Assembly: GCA_905221605.1 (NCBI GenBank)
Contig: CAJNDS010001101.1
Location: 167,501 to 231,500 of the forward strand
Origin: Symbiodinium natans
Lineage: Eukaryota; Sar; Dinophyceae; Suessiales; Symbiodiniaceae
Reading direction: 5' to 3'
DNA length: 64,000 nucleotides
A model generated the notes under the pieces. The model was not told the origin of the DNA and did no database searches. It saw nothing but the letters and a program-made list of their open reading frames with translations. Positions 18,803 through 28,854 of this stretch are shown one piece after another. Numbering within the stretch: position 1 is the stretch's first letter; every line of letters starts with the position of its first letter. The translations under genes and the position numbers were made by a program.

Positions 18803-18912
18803 CTGCACAATCAGCCCGCGGGGCGCAAGCTGCATTAGAGCCAACTCCGACCTGAACCCAAACCCTGACCCTACTTGGAGGGGCGGACTTAGCTATACCG
18901 ATATCCCCAATT

Positions 18913-18980
18913 AAGGTTTAGGGTTCAGGGGTTAGGGTTTAGGGTTTAGGGTTTAGGGTTTAGGGTTTAGGGTTTAGGGT
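18913..18980 (+). repeat. G-strand telomere array, ~9 units
   Basis: TTTAGGG with one TTCAGGGG and one GTTAGGG near the left edge; the right edge is perfect up to GGGTTCCTTTT. Confidence 0.9.
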
Positions 18981-19294
18981 TCCTTTTAAACTCATCAGGG
19001 TACTTACACTCTACCTTGTACCTAATTACAAAGTCCCCCCATCCTCCCCTAAACCCTAAGCCCGAAACCCCGAACCCCACGTAAACCCTACAGGCCACCC
19101 AGGCACAGGGATAAGATGGTGTCCAGGTCCTCTGATGCCAGCTCTTCACCTGCATGCTGGATCATTCGCCGTTTAAGGTATCCACAGCGACCTCTACTTG
19201 TCGTTCTGCCATGCAATCAACCCATACAGCAACCTGGCGGTTGGGGCTTCTTAGGGTTTAGGATTTAGGATTTACGGTTTAGGCGAAGGGCTTT

Positions 19295-19405
19295 ACCCTA
19301 AGGGTCCATGTACCTAAACAGAGAGTACTTGGGCCTGAAAATACTTCCTATATCAGGGCTTTGGGGCCTAAGTATATCATAATAAGGTACATGGACCCTT
19401 AGGGT
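19295..19405. mobile_element. MITE-like family H, copy 1
   Basis: Strong inverted ends ACCCTAAGGGTCCATGTACC and GGTACATGGACCCTTAGGGT. The termini themselves contain a CCCTAA telomere-like word. The interior is in the opposite orientation to copy 2 at 32620. Confidence 0.8.
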
Positions 19406-19629
19406 TAGGGTTTCGGATAACCCTTTTCGGCCAAGCCAAGAGCCCCGCCCGCCAATTCCTCGACGGTCCAGGAGAAATCCTTCACAAGGAAGACTTCCAC
19501 ACCTGCAACGCAGACACTTGGAGGCTTCACGGTATTACTTAACTTGGCTGCTCTTAGCAGGGTAGCTATAAATTTAATTTTTAGCTGCCTTCTTAAGAAA
19601 CCCAATAAACCCAAAAAGGCTAAAGATGT

Positions 19630-19756
19630 AAAGTTACAGTAAAGCACCACAAAGTTTTAACCCACTTATAAGCCTCTTAAGTGGCCCGAACATGGTGAGA
19701 AGTACAGTTATAAGCACAGTTATGGTTGGTTAAGAAGTACCATGAACCTCCAAGTA
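19630..19756. mobile_element. MITE-like family A, copy 3 (left end diverged)
   Basis: Right end GTACCATGAACCTCCAAGTA intact; the left terminus has been replaced or heavily mutated. The interior AACCCACTTATAAGCC..AGTTATAAGCACAG matches copy 2. Confidence 0.65.
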
Positions 19757-20088
19757 GGGCTTAAGGGCTCAGGGCGATAGGGGCAATCAATTGCTCTTAG
19801 TTTGGAGTACCTAAACCCTGAACCCGAAAGCCCTACTGCGTGAAACTGTGAGTAGATGCCTAGTCTGCTCTGGCAGGGCTTGGGGGCTTCAAGGGTTTAG
19901 CAGCTTCCCCTTAGTGGTGATTCGCAAGCTACAGTAAAAAAAGACTGCTGACAATCACAATACTACTCATATTAGTTTAAACATATAGTTAACACGAGCA
20001 CAATACTGTAATAATAGCCTTTAAGAGTAAACCCTCTACCCTCTACCCTAAACCCTAAACCCTGAGCAACAGCAATGCATTACTATCG
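19757..20088. other. Unique, AT-rich DNA
   Basis: No gene seen. Short CCCTCTACC and CCCTAAA words at 20036-20065 just before the family B element. Confidence 0.4.
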
Positions 20089-20174
20089 TACCCAAAGAGC
20101 CCAATACCCCGATGTTCCTGAAGTCATATGAAGGATCCCTTGTATAATTTAAGGTATATTCCTCAATGAAGGGG

Positions 20175-20258
20175 CAGTGACCATATCATGATAAGGGTAC
20201 CTTTTTGGGGATTGGCTACTGTATAAGCGAACCTAAAGCCAACAAAAAGGGCACCACC
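20175..20258. mobile_element. MITE-like family F, copy 3, nested in family B
   Basis: GTGACCATATCATGATAAGG, GTACCTTTTTGGGG, GGCTACTGTATAAGCGAACC and AACAAAAAGGGCACC follow family F order. The right terminus is missing, replaced by CCCTAAA units. Confidence 0.7.
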
Positions 20259-20263
20259 ACCCT

Positions 20264-20345
20264 AAACCCTAAACCCTAAACCCTAAACCCTAAACCCTAA
20301 ACCCTAAACCCTAAACCCTAAACCCTAAACCCTAACCCCTAAACA
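20264..20345 (-). repeat. C-strand telomere array inside nested MITEs, ~11 units
   Basis: Nearly perfect CCCTAAA units joining the family F fragment to 20 bp of GACGGTTTACCGAGG-type filler, then to the right end of family B. Confidence 0.95.
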
Positions 20346-20458
20346 GACGGTTTACCGAGGTGGTCTTGGGCTCTCTGGGTACTAAGCATGAGGCGAAGGC
20401 CTGGAGGCTTCCAAGAGGCCCAGGTCCGGAAGACAGCCCGGGCCTGGCTTTAGGAGCT

Positions 20459-20795
20459 GAGGGTTAGGGTTTAGGGTTTAGGGCTTAGGGTTGTTAACGT
20501 TTAGGGGTTGGGGTTTTAGGGCTTAGGGTTTGGGGTTTGAGGTTTAGACTCTCCGGGCCACTGGTTAAGGATATTTTAGATAACGTTGCCAGAAGGGGGT
20601 TTCCCAAAAAAGAGCTGTCCTCTTTTGGGTTTCTTTTGCTATTCAGGTTCGTGCATCTGGGGGCATTTCGGGTTCAAGGATTCTTGTTTGAAGCTCATGT
20701 AGGGCTCGGATGTTTTGCTGACGGCGAGAAGGTCTCAGGGAATGCCAGCTTTATGGTTTGGGGTTTAGGGATTAGGGTTTAGGGCGGGAGGAGGG
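20459..20795 (+). repeat. Degenerate G-strand telomere words with a short frame
   Basis: TTTAGGG/CTTAGGG at 20459-20545 and 20757-20785. The 81-aa frame between (20537-20782) runs into the repeats at both ends and has no recognised motif. Confidence 0.6.
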
Positions 20796-20849
20796 AGGGG
20801 GGAGGGGTGGCATTGGGCTGCTGAAACCCTAGGCCCTAAACAACCAATC

Positions 20850-21824
20850 AAGGTAACAATTTGAATAACTTAGGTGTTTTTGAGCCATACCTGTCAACAA
20901 AAAGGGTACCCCTACATGTTTTTGGACAACCGCCACCTCGGCTTGGCTTCATGTGTTTTGAGGGCTTACAGTTTAAGATTTTTGGGCTTAAAGTTTAAAT
21001 GGCCTTGGGGATAACGTTTGTGATTAGAACCTCTTACCTCTTACTTCGAAAAAAACATTAAGCTGCAAACAGGTCGGGTCTCGGGTAAGCCCTTGTTCTC
21101 ACAACTTGCTAGGGTGTGAGGCCGCAAGAGCCGTGTACTCACCCAAACCGGACCTGTACCCAAAACTCTAAGCCCTTAACCCTACCTACACTAAGGGACA
21201 GGTGGATAGGGCATGGCGACCCTGCAGGCGTTCAGCCTGCTTCCCTGCAACCTGCGTGGGGGCATTCCCCTCCCCCCCCCCTCCCCTTCACAGGAATGAA
21301 CTACCCAAAGCATGCCGATCAGCAATGATAACATTTCCCAGAAACAGCAACGGGAACGGGAACGGCAACGGCAACGGCGGCGGCGGCAGCACCCTGTATA
21401 AACCCTCGTTACTCTCTACCCGAATCCCCAAACCCACCAAACCCTATAACCTAGTCTAGAGATGTCTAGAGCGAGGTGCTTGCGCTGCCCTGGCCAGCAG
21501 CGAGCGATACCGCGTGGCGCCAGCTCGTGGCAACCCCGAGCGGGCAGGCGTGAGAACCGCAAAGGCCATGGGCCGGAGTGCGAGGTGAGCATGGCCCCCC
21601 TGAAGGGTCTATCAGGTCGTGCGGAGGACTCTACTGTGTCACTGGGCTCGCGCCCACCTCCAGCATGCAATCAGAAGACGACCCTAAACTTCCTAAACCT
21701 GCCAAGGTCGAGACTTGAGTGGGTGGGGAAGGAGCGTAGACGTTGAACCTAGTCGCGCACCACAACACACCTCCCGCGCGGTGCGTGGAACAGTGGCACA
21801 CCCTATAAGCTCTAACACTCTAAA
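20850..21824. other. Mostly unique DNA; GGGAAC/GGCAAC microsatellite
   Basis: AACGGGAACGGGAACGGCAA and GGCGGCGGC at 21345-21390. Overlapping short frames of both strands at 21116-21746 have no known motif. CGCG-rich stretch at 21740-21790. Confidence 0.45.
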
Positions 21825-22030
21825 CCCCAAAGCCTAAACCCTAGCCCTAAACCCTAAGCCCTAAGCCCTAAACCCTAAACCCTAAACCCTAAACCCTGAA
21901 CCCCTAAAGCCGAAACTCACGAACCCGGGGCCCCCGGCATGTGCGCGGTGCTTTTCCGAGGCCCCGGAGGTCAGGACGAAGACCTGGGCTTGATTGAGGC
22001 TTTGAGGGGTTTAGGGTTTAGGGTTTAGGG
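21825..22030. repeat. C-strand array then short G-strand tract
   Basis: CCCTAAA/CCCTAAG at 21835-21905; about 100 bp of GC-rich unique DNA; TTTAGGG x3 at 22010-22030. Confidence 0.85.
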
Positions 22031-22410
22031 TAATTGTAGGGTTTATAATGGGGCTTAGGGTAACTTAGGCTTCGGGCTTAAGGGTTTGGAGGTTTCGTGT
22101 CTGGGGGCTTCGAGGGAGCCAAAATCTACAGGTTTTTGGGGCGGCTTAGAGGGAACTAAAACCTACAGGTTTTGGGGGTTCAGGGTACAGGGGTTAAAGA
22201 GGTTTAGGGTTTGATAACATCAGGGCTTATGGGTTTGAAGGTTCAGGGATTTCAGGGTTCGGGTTCAGGGTTTCCCCCACCCCGCCTCATCCTCCGAAAC
22301 CTGCTGTGCTTCTAGGGGCTTCAGAATTGAGAATGATGTAGGAGTGTTTTAAGGCGTGTCCTCGAGGTGCTTCGGGTCGTGTTGGGGGCTTTTGAGGGTC
22401 TATGCCCAGA
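22031..22410. other. Telomere-derived, GGGTTT-rich degenerate DNA
   Basis: An imperfect duplication of AACCTACAGGTTTTGGGG-type sequence at 22120-22185. No gene. Confidence 0.5.
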
Positions 22411-22422
22411 AGTGCAGCTACG

Positions 22423-22559
22423 CCTAAACCCTAAACCCTAAACCCTAAACCCTAAACCCTAAACCCTAAACCCTAAACCCTAAACCCTAAACCCTAAACC
22501 CTAAACCCTAAACCCTAAACCCTAAACCCAAAACCCTAACCCTAAACCCTAAGCCCTAA
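22423..22559 (-). repeat. Long C-strand telomere array, ~19 units
   Basis: One of the longest perfect runs in the window. Its flanks carry similar words, CAGCTACGCC on the left (22411-22420) and CAGCTGCACC on the right (about 22569-22578), 8 of 10 matching. Confidence 0.95.
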
Positions 22560-22578
22560 AAGAGGCGGCAGCTGCACC

Positions 22579-22715
22579 CAAGGAGGATGACTAACCCCAT
22601 TATAACTGCAGTTTTATCCCAATTATAACCATGTTAGGGCACGTCTCTAAGGGCCTTGCAAGCGAGTTATAAGTGCAGCTATAACTGGGTTATACGTACC
22701 ATGAACCTCCAAGTA
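22579..22715. mobile_element. MITE-like family A, copy 4
   Basis: Right end GTACCATGAACCTCCAAGTA; left end GGAGGATGACTAACCCC diverged. Mirrored interior CCATTATAACTGCAG against GTGCAGCTATAACTGG. Confidence 0.7.
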
Positions 22716-23330
22716 GGGATAGCCTGGGGCTCTGGATTGCTCTGAACCCTAAACGCTAAACCCAAAACCTCAAACCTTTTTCCGCGCAGTTTAGTGCAGT
22801 GCCTTCAGGGTCTTGCAGGCATGTGCTTGGGGTCTGAGGCACAACAAGCCAGATGACCTTTCAGCAGGTTTATAATCCCATATGATGCCCTATTAAGAAA
22901 CCCAGAAAAGGAACCACCCTAAATGTAGGGTTCCAAGCATTTGGCTCCGTTGTATACAGATATGAGTCGGCGTCAAAATTACTTGTTTAAGCCTTGCTTG
23001 TTTTTGAACTAGCACGCCCCCTATCGTTTTCCATGTTTTTCACCTACCGCACTTTCATCCTATAGTATCAAATAACAATATCATTTTAGCGTGTCCCCTA
23101 TCGATCCTCGGCATTTTGCTGCAAAAACTACCCCCTCTACTAAAGTAACTAAGCGGTAATTTTGAGCGCGTCTCATATATATATATATATACATGTATAT
23201 AACCCTCACATACACTATTGAGAATAAGGGCCCCTACTGTAACAAGGGTAAGTGAGGCTTACTGAGGGCCCATGGTTCCAACCTAGAGCAAAACCCAAAC
23301 CCCCTACCCTAAATAATCTAAACGTCCGTA
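22716..23330. other. Telomere-poor, AT-rich unique block
   Basis: About 600 bp with few telomere words. CCCCCTATCGTTTTC and TCCCCTATCGATCC (23019 and 23093) are similar 13-mers ~75 bp apart, suggesting an old duplication. (TA)9 at 23174-23192. No frame of note. Confidence 0.45.
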
Positions 23331-23334
23331 AGCC

Positions 23335-23490
23335 CTACTTTGATAGCTGTACTTAGAACTGTACTAAAAACCATAGTAGGGCACCTCAGGGGCTTGCAAG
23401 TGGGTTATAAGTACGGTTCTAATTGTTTAATAAGTACCATGCACCTCCCCCTAAACCCTAAACCCTAAACCCTAAGCCCTACACCGTATT
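23335..23490. mobile_element. MITE-like family A, copy 5, right end cut by telomere repeats
   Basis: The interior and ATAAGTACCATGCACCTCC match family A, but the last bases (AAGTA) are replaced by CCCTAAA x3 (23450-23475). Another case of telomeric DNA entering an element terminus. Confidence 0.65.
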
Positions 23491-24090
23491 TGGAGTGACC
23501 TCAAGTGGTCTGCTTTCATTCCGGGCCAGGCAGCGCAAACCTCATGACCGCCACGGGAAAGGCGGTCGAAGCCGGCGCCTTGTGCAGGGGTTTAAGGTTT
23601 AGGGCTTAGGGTTTAGGGTTTATGGCTGAGGGTTGCTGATGTTTAAGATTCGTTGCTGTGTTCTCGTGGCTTTGAAGACCAACAGCCTCTGCCTCCGACC
23701 TGCTCAACTTCTCGAAACTATCGCCAGCTCGCCTCCCTAACTTGCCTCCGCTGTCTGAAGAGCTGCGGTTTGGGGTTTGGGGTTTGGGGATTGGGTTTAG
23801 GGTTTAAGGTTAGGGGCTTCGGGTTTCTGGGTTCAGGAATCCGCCTAGTCCTTCGCATATAGACTTATATAGTGGCGCCTTAGATTCCCTGAATAACCTT
23901 GTGCGGAACTAATTATACTGGAACGCATGCGTTCATAACCGCTACAAGTTTGCACGACTTTGCAAATTTAATGCCGCGGCCCAGAAGGAAAAGGCTCCGC
24001 CAGCTCTTGAGGATTTAGTGCTTTAGGCTTTAGGGCGGCTTGGGTGTAGGGTTATAAACCCTTACATATACGCTATAAAACCCAAGGGCC
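23491..24090. other. Unique DNA with G-strand telomere words
   Basis: TTTAGGG/TTTGGGG at 23588-23630 and 23765-23820. A 69-aa frame (23653-23862) ends in the repeat translation GFGVWGLGLG. No gene. Confidence 0.4.
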
Positions 24091-24184
24091 TACCCAAAGG
24101 CTCCTATGTAGTACCTTTTTGGGGTAGTATACTAGATTCCCCCATACCTAACCCCAAAAGGAACTACATTGGAGCCTTTAGGTA
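24091..24184. mobile_element. MITE-like family D, copy 3
   Basis: Ends TACCCAAAGGCTCCTATGTA and TTGGAGCCTTTAGGTA. Interior orientation is reversed with respect to copy 2. Confidence 0.8.
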
Positions 24185-24244
24185 TACTTCAGAACCCTTT
24201 AAAGAAGGTAAGGGACCACATCCAACCACCATGTAACCTCGCGA

Positions 24245-24385
24245 AGAAGTAAGCCCCAAAAAAAGGGAATAAGGTCCTACTCTGGGTCCTAGGTTTTTCG
24301 GGTTTAAAAAACAGGGCTTTAAGGAAAAAGGGAATAAGGGCCTACTCTGGGTCGTAGGATTTTAGGGTTCAAAACACAGGGCTTT
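24245..24385. mobile_element. MITE-like family I, right half, tandemly duplicated (copy 2)
   Basis: AAAGGGAATAAGG..CCTACTCTGGGTC appears twice, ~66 bp apart (right ends near 24291 and 24357), each followed by similar TTTAGGGTT/AACACAGGGCTTTAAGG. Confidence 0.65.
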
Positions 24386-24507
24386 AAGGAGCTTCCGCAG
24401 CCTAAATTCCGAAACCCTAAACCCCACCCTGAATGCATTGCACCTTCTGGGCCTGTGTGCGTGGCTGTGTGGGTGGAAGCATAGGTGGTGGCGTCGGAGG
24501 TCGGGCT

Positions 24508-24560
24508 CATGACCAAATAAGCCCAATAGGCCCAATAGGCCCAATAGGCCCAAAGACCCC
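24508..24560 (+). repeat. 9-mer tandem repeat AATAGGCCC
   Basis: CCAATAGGC repeated 4-5 times. Telomere-unrelated unit but the same period (9) as several telomere-variant arrays. Confidence 0.9.
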
Positions 24561-25415
24561 TAAGCCCCAAGCCCTAAGCCCAGCCCGAAACCCTAATTCA
24601 GCCCCAAGCCCTACCCTAAACCCGCCCATTACCCACCCCCACGATTTTTTGTTTTTTAAGACGCCCCTTTACCGCATCAGCAGCACAGTAGGCCGGTCTT
24701 TACCCACCCCCACGAAACCTACAACTCTGAATCCCAACCCCCCCCCCTTCCTTCACCCCCAGAAAACCTAGAAACCCAGATCCCCGAAGCCCCTAAACCC
24801 TCAACCCTAAACCCTGAACCCAATGCCCAATGAGTCCAATAAACCCAATACGCCTAACCCTTAAACCCTGCACCCAAAACCCGAAACCTACACCCTAAAC
24901 CCTACACCCTAAACCCTCAACACCTCATCCCCTCCAGCCTTGACCTCGTGCTGGCTGGCTCCACTCCTCCGGCTGCAGCTGCGGGTTTAGGGTTTAGGGT
25001 TATAGGGGTATATGGTTAGAGGGTTATATAGGGCTTCAGGGTTATGGGGCTTTAGGGTTATAGGTTTTAGGATTTTGGGTGGTTATAGGTTTTAGGATTT
25101 TGGGTGGCTATACGGCTTGGGAGGATAAATCATAAAGCTCCAATATTATAGGGTTTCGGCTTGGGAGGATATATCATAAAGCCCCAGGGCCCGCAAAGCC
25201 CTAAGCCTGTTCTGGGTCAGGGGTTTTGACGCATACAGGGTTTATAGGGCCCTTGGGGTTCAAGGGGCTACGGGGCTCGTAAACCCTAAGCCCTAAACCC
25301 TGAATATTGAGTGGGGATGAGACGTTGAGAGGAAAATTTGGGGGTTTGGCACGAATTCGTCTCACCAGGAGTCTTGCGACGGTTCAGGGTCTAGGGTTTG
25401 GGGTTTACGGTTTAG
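24561..25415. other. Degenerate telomere-like words in both orientations
   Basis: C-strand words 24561-24935; a G-strand region with TATAGGG and GGGTTATAGG at 24986-25170. GCTTGGGAGGATA..CATAAAGC occurs twice (near 25107 and 25159). C9 run at 24739. Confidence 0.55.
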
Positions 25416-25525
25416 TCTAGACCCGGGAGTAAAGGAATAACAGGGCGCCCTTTTTGGTTTTAAGGGGATTATAAGGGAACCCCAACCCTAAAAAAAGGAA
25501 AGAAGGGCCTACTCCCGCTCCTAGT
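25416..25525. mobile_element. MITE-like family I, copy 3
   Basis: Ends TCTAGACCCGGGAGTAAAGG and GGGCCTACTCCCGCTCCTAG. Interior CGCCCTTTTTGG..AAGGGAACCCCAACCC as in copy 5. Confidence 0.75.
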
Positions 25526-26457
25526 AGTGCTACCTGCATCCTCAGTTGTGCTTGTTTGGGGGGGTGTGAGGGGGGGGAAATAATTTTCATTGCAATGGCA
25601 ACAAATGCAGAACCGGGAGGAGTGTGGGGACGCAACGAAGATTGATTGCAAGAATGCATTGTCTGAGAGGATGTTCAGTGATGCTCGCGCAAAACATAGA
25701 ATGCGTCGCGTCCAGTAAATTTGCAAGTAGAGGTCAGGCAAGCTCAACCCTCAACCCGAGTCTCAACAAGGCTCCAAATCTCAACCCTAAACCCTAAACC
25801 CGAAACCCTAAACCCTATTCCGGGCTCCGGGTGGAACCATTCCATGGCTCCTTGGCAAGCTCCTCACGCGAGGAGAGCGGCTGCAACAACCGCCTGCCTG
25901 CACAGTCGGGGTGGGATCCAATCTCAGGCGCGGAGTTCCTAAACAAATTCCTTGTGTTGGCATTTTGCAAAGTAAGGCTACCCCTATAAATGCAGCCCGA
26001 AACTTTTTAGGGGCTTAGCAGTTTCCAGGCTTTCAGGCTTAGCCTTGAGGGGTTGGTTTTGGGTGCCCGCTCCAATGGGCCGGGGTTGACTGCAAGCGAA
26101 CAAGCGAATAACAAATGAGCAGTACGCAAATGCGGGTGTAGGGTTTAGGGTTTAGGGTTTAGGGTGTAGGGTTTAGGGTTTATAAGGTCTAAGGTTTAGG
26201 GTTTGAGAGCTGAGGGTTTAGGACTTCTGTTGTACGGTTTAGGGTTTTTTGGGCTCGGGGTGCCATAGTCTCACACTCTCAGCCCCGCAGCCCTAAATCC
26301 TTCGGAAGCAGATGTTCCGTGCAAGCAGAGGGCCATCCCGTGCGGACGTCTGCAGCTTGTCGAAAGCCCGGGACAACAAGCACGCCTGCAGGGCGGCCAG
26401 AGTTGCAGGAATTCGAGGTGGAGCGTCGTGGTATCAGGTGCTACGGGAAGGCTTTAC
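25526..26457. other. Mostly unique DNA with telomere words
   Basis: C-strand tract 25777-25815, G-strand tract 26133-26200. Short frames at 25417-25747 (minus) overlap the MITE and are not considered genes. Confidence 0.4.
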
Positions 26458-26531
26458 CATATAATCGGGCTACAAGTACAGTTGCAATTACCAGTACCAG
26501 TAGGCTAATAAGTACCATGAACCTCCAAGTA
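26458..26531. mobile_element. MITE-like family A, copy 6 (right half)
   Basis: GGGCTACAAGTACAGTTGC then TAAGTACCATGAACCTCC and AAGTA. No left half. Confidence 0.7.
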
Positions 26532-26645
26532 AAACTCTACACCCTAAACCATCAACCTTAAACTCCAAACCCTACACCTTCTCGTCCCTCGGTGGTCTAG
26601 GGTTTAAGGTTTAAAGCTTTAGGGCTTTAGGGTTTAGGCGGGGAC

Positions 26646-26752
26646 ATATGGTCAGTTCTCGAAATGATGGTCCCTTTTTGGGTGCCCAGGGGCCGCTTCA
26701 TAATCAGGACCCCCAAAAGGACCATAATTTAGGAAACAAACGCCCTGAAAAG
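26646..26752. mobile_element. MITE-like family G, copy 7 (diverged)
   Basis: ATATGGTCAGTTCTCGAAAT at the left and GACCATAATTTAGGAAAC at the right. The middle (TGCCCAGGGGCC) has little similarity to other G copies, so membership is tentative. Confidence 0.45.
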
Positions 26753-26779
26753 AAAAGTTGTATAAGAACCCCCAGCCAA

Positions 26780-26876
26780 GTCAAAACTGTACTTAACCGA
26801 CATAAACCTAAACTTTTAGGTACCCATGAACCCTCAACCCTAAACCTCAAAACCCTCAACCCTAAAACCTCCAAGT
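26780..26876. mobile_element. MITE-like family A, copy 7, terminus split by telomere repeats
   Basis: The canonical end CATGAACCTCCAAGTA is broken into CATGAACC (26825-26832) and AACCTCCAAGTA (26866-26877), with 33 bp of CCCTCAACCCTAAACC-type repeat between. The AACC is present on both sides. Confidence 0.7.
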
Positions 26877-26880
26877 AGGG

Positions 26881-27110
26881 TTTCCCCTAAACCCTCAACC
26901 CTAAACCCTACACCCTAAACCTAAACCCTAAACCCAGATTCTGGCGGGGGTTGCAGGCTCCGCCTGCAGCGCACTGCGCACCCGCGGGTCAAACACTGGC
27001 AGCTTCGGCCCACGCCCGACGTCCACGTTCCTCGACTGGGGGCTTGGTAGGGTGTAGGGTTTAGGGCTTAGGGTTTAGGGTTTAGGGTTTAGGGTTTCGG
27101 GTTTAGGGTC
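26881..27110. repeat. C-strand then G-strand telomere tracts
   Basis: CCCTAAA/CCCTCAA at 26884-26935, 115 bp GC-rich unique DNA, TTTAGGG variants at 27052-27110. Confidence 0.85.
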
Positions 27111-27122
27111 TACGGTTTATAA

Positions 27123-27240
27123 GGCTTGGGGTTTAGAGGGTTTAGAGGGTTTAGAGGGTTTAGAGGGTTTAGAGGGTTTAGAGGGTTTAGAGGGTTTAGA
27201 GGGTTCAGAGGGTTCAGAGGGTTGGGTTAATCGGGTTTAT
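27123..27240 (+). repeat. 9-mer array TTTAGAGGG, ~12 units
   Basis: GGGTTTAGA repeated with the last units changed to GGGTTCAGA. The same 9-mer reappears at 44697-44770. Confidence 0.95.
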
Positions 27241-27420
27241 AGCGTGGATAGGGTTTATAGGGTTTATCGGGCCAGGGTTTACAGGGTTTATAGGGTTTCT
27301 AGGGTTTATCGGGTTTATAGAGCTTATTGGGCTTTTATAGTGTTTGGGATTTACAGGATGTAGGGTTTATAGGGTTTAGGCTCAGGGTTCAAGCTTTCAG
27401 GGCTCTGCAGTATGTAGAGG
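27241..27420 (+). repeat. Degenerate 9-mer TTTATAGGG region
   Basis: GGGTTTATA, GGGTTTATC and GGGTTTCTA words, less regular than at 31385-31505. Confidence 0.8.
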
Positions 27421-28407
27421 GTTTTGGCTTCAGAGTCTCAGGAGATCACTCCTGAGCGAAGAACACTGGGGGGTTTAGGGTGTTAGGGTGTTAGGGTTTA
27501 GGGTTTTTTAGGGTGGAGCGTGTCGACCTCATTCCATTCTAGGTTTAGGGTTGAGGGTTGAGGGTTTAGGGTGCAAGAACATGCTTCCTGGACTTGTATG
27601 CTTCGAATTCTCTTCAGGTTTGCAGGCTCAAGTGCTGCCGGACAGACCCTGAACCTCTGTCTTGTGGAAGCACCTAAACCCTGAACCCTGAACCCTAAAC
27701 CCTAAACCCTAAACCCTCAAGAAAAAATAAATAGAAATTGTATGTAGCAAGAATCATTGTCCCCGCAGGCCCGGAAAGAAAGTGCCCTGCAAACCGACCG
27801 GTGGACAAAAACCCTGAAGCGTAAACCCAAAGTCCTAAGCCCTAAAACCCAAAAAAACTTTAAACCCTAAACCCAAAGTCCTATAAACCCTAAACCCTAA
27901 AACCCTAAAACTCTAAAGCCCTAAAGCCCTAATTATAACCCTAAACCCAAAACCCAAAACCCAAAACCCTAAACCCAAACTCCTGAACCCTAAGCCCTAA
28001 ACCCAGGGCAGCAAAGGTGCGTAAGCTCCGGATACGTGAGGCCGCCGGGCGTGCACGACTGGGCAGTTGAAGAAGCATTTGAGGGTGGCTGAAAGATAGG
28101 GGCCCGGGTCTCCGTTGCAATGTCCTACCAAAAGGCCGAGAGTTTAAGGGTTTAATCATACTGTAAGTGTTGTTGAGCTTGTGGGGGGGGGGGGGGGGGG
28201 GATGGGTTTTGTAGGCTTGGTAGCCCAGATATCATATTGGTGGATTTTATCAGGCAGCCCAGAACCCAAAAGGGGGCGGGGGGGGGGAGGGGGGGAGAGT
28301 CTCCATTGTAGCATCTTGTTCAGGGTTTAGGGTTCAGAGCTGGGTTTGGGTACCAAAAAGCCAGGCCCATTATTGTGTTCAACCTCCATTTGTGAAAGCC
28401 GTCCCCA
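27421..28407. other. Telomere-like words, G/C runs and unique DNA
   Basis: C-strand words 27662-27715 and 27810-28000 (many AAAACCC variants), G-runs at 28182-28201 and 28275-28295. A 72-aa minus frame (27941-28159) ends in repeat translation. No gene. Confidence 0.45.
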
Positions 28408-28516
28408 ACGATACCAATACCCCCTCATTAAGGAATATGCCTTAACTTAGATAGGGATTCTGAAAATATGATTTAAGGCATATTCCAAATTAAGGGGCAT
28501 GTGGCTCTTCGGGTCA
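28408..28516. mobile_element. MITE-like family B, copy 7
   Basis: Left CAATACCCCCTCATTAAGG and right AAATTAAGGGGCATGTGGC, with symmetric ATATGCCTTAA/TTAAGGCATAT. The outermost bases have diverged. Confidence 0.7.
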
Positions 28517-28669
28517 TCGGAGTCACGTGAGTGGCACCTAGTGAAGCTTTGTTGTACCCCCGGGTTCACGCTTTTGAGGGTTCCGGGTTTTGGGTTTGGG
28601 CTTTCTCGGACTTTTTGGGAATGACATGTCGGTCTACACTGAGCGGAATACCTCCAACGCGCCCCTAAA

Positions 28670-28705
28670 CCTTAAACCCTTCTGGGTTTAGGGTTTAGGG
28701 TTTAG
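28670..28705. repeat. Telomere C-to-G inverted junction
   Basis: CCTTAAACCC then TTCTGGGTTTAGGG: strand flip over five bases at about 28683. Confidence 0.85.
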
Positions 28706-28854
28706 GGCTACAAATCTATAAGGCCTTCCAAGTAAAGGAAATCGCTCAACGATGGGGCTTCGGCAATCCCCTTGAACCATCGGGTGCTTTTGCCGACCAT
28801 GCCGTGCACCTGGTGGATCTCCTCGCACGATGCAAAGAGCAGGCCCTACATCCC

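Larger units (their letters stand above)
20089..20381. mobile_element. MITE-like family B, copy 6, split by a nested insertion
   Basis: The left half starts TACCCAAAGAGCCCAATACC and runs to about 20176. The right terminus TTGGGCTCTCTGGGTA resumes at 20366. Between them lie a family F element and 11 telomere units. The element was therefore in place first. Confidence 0.8.
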
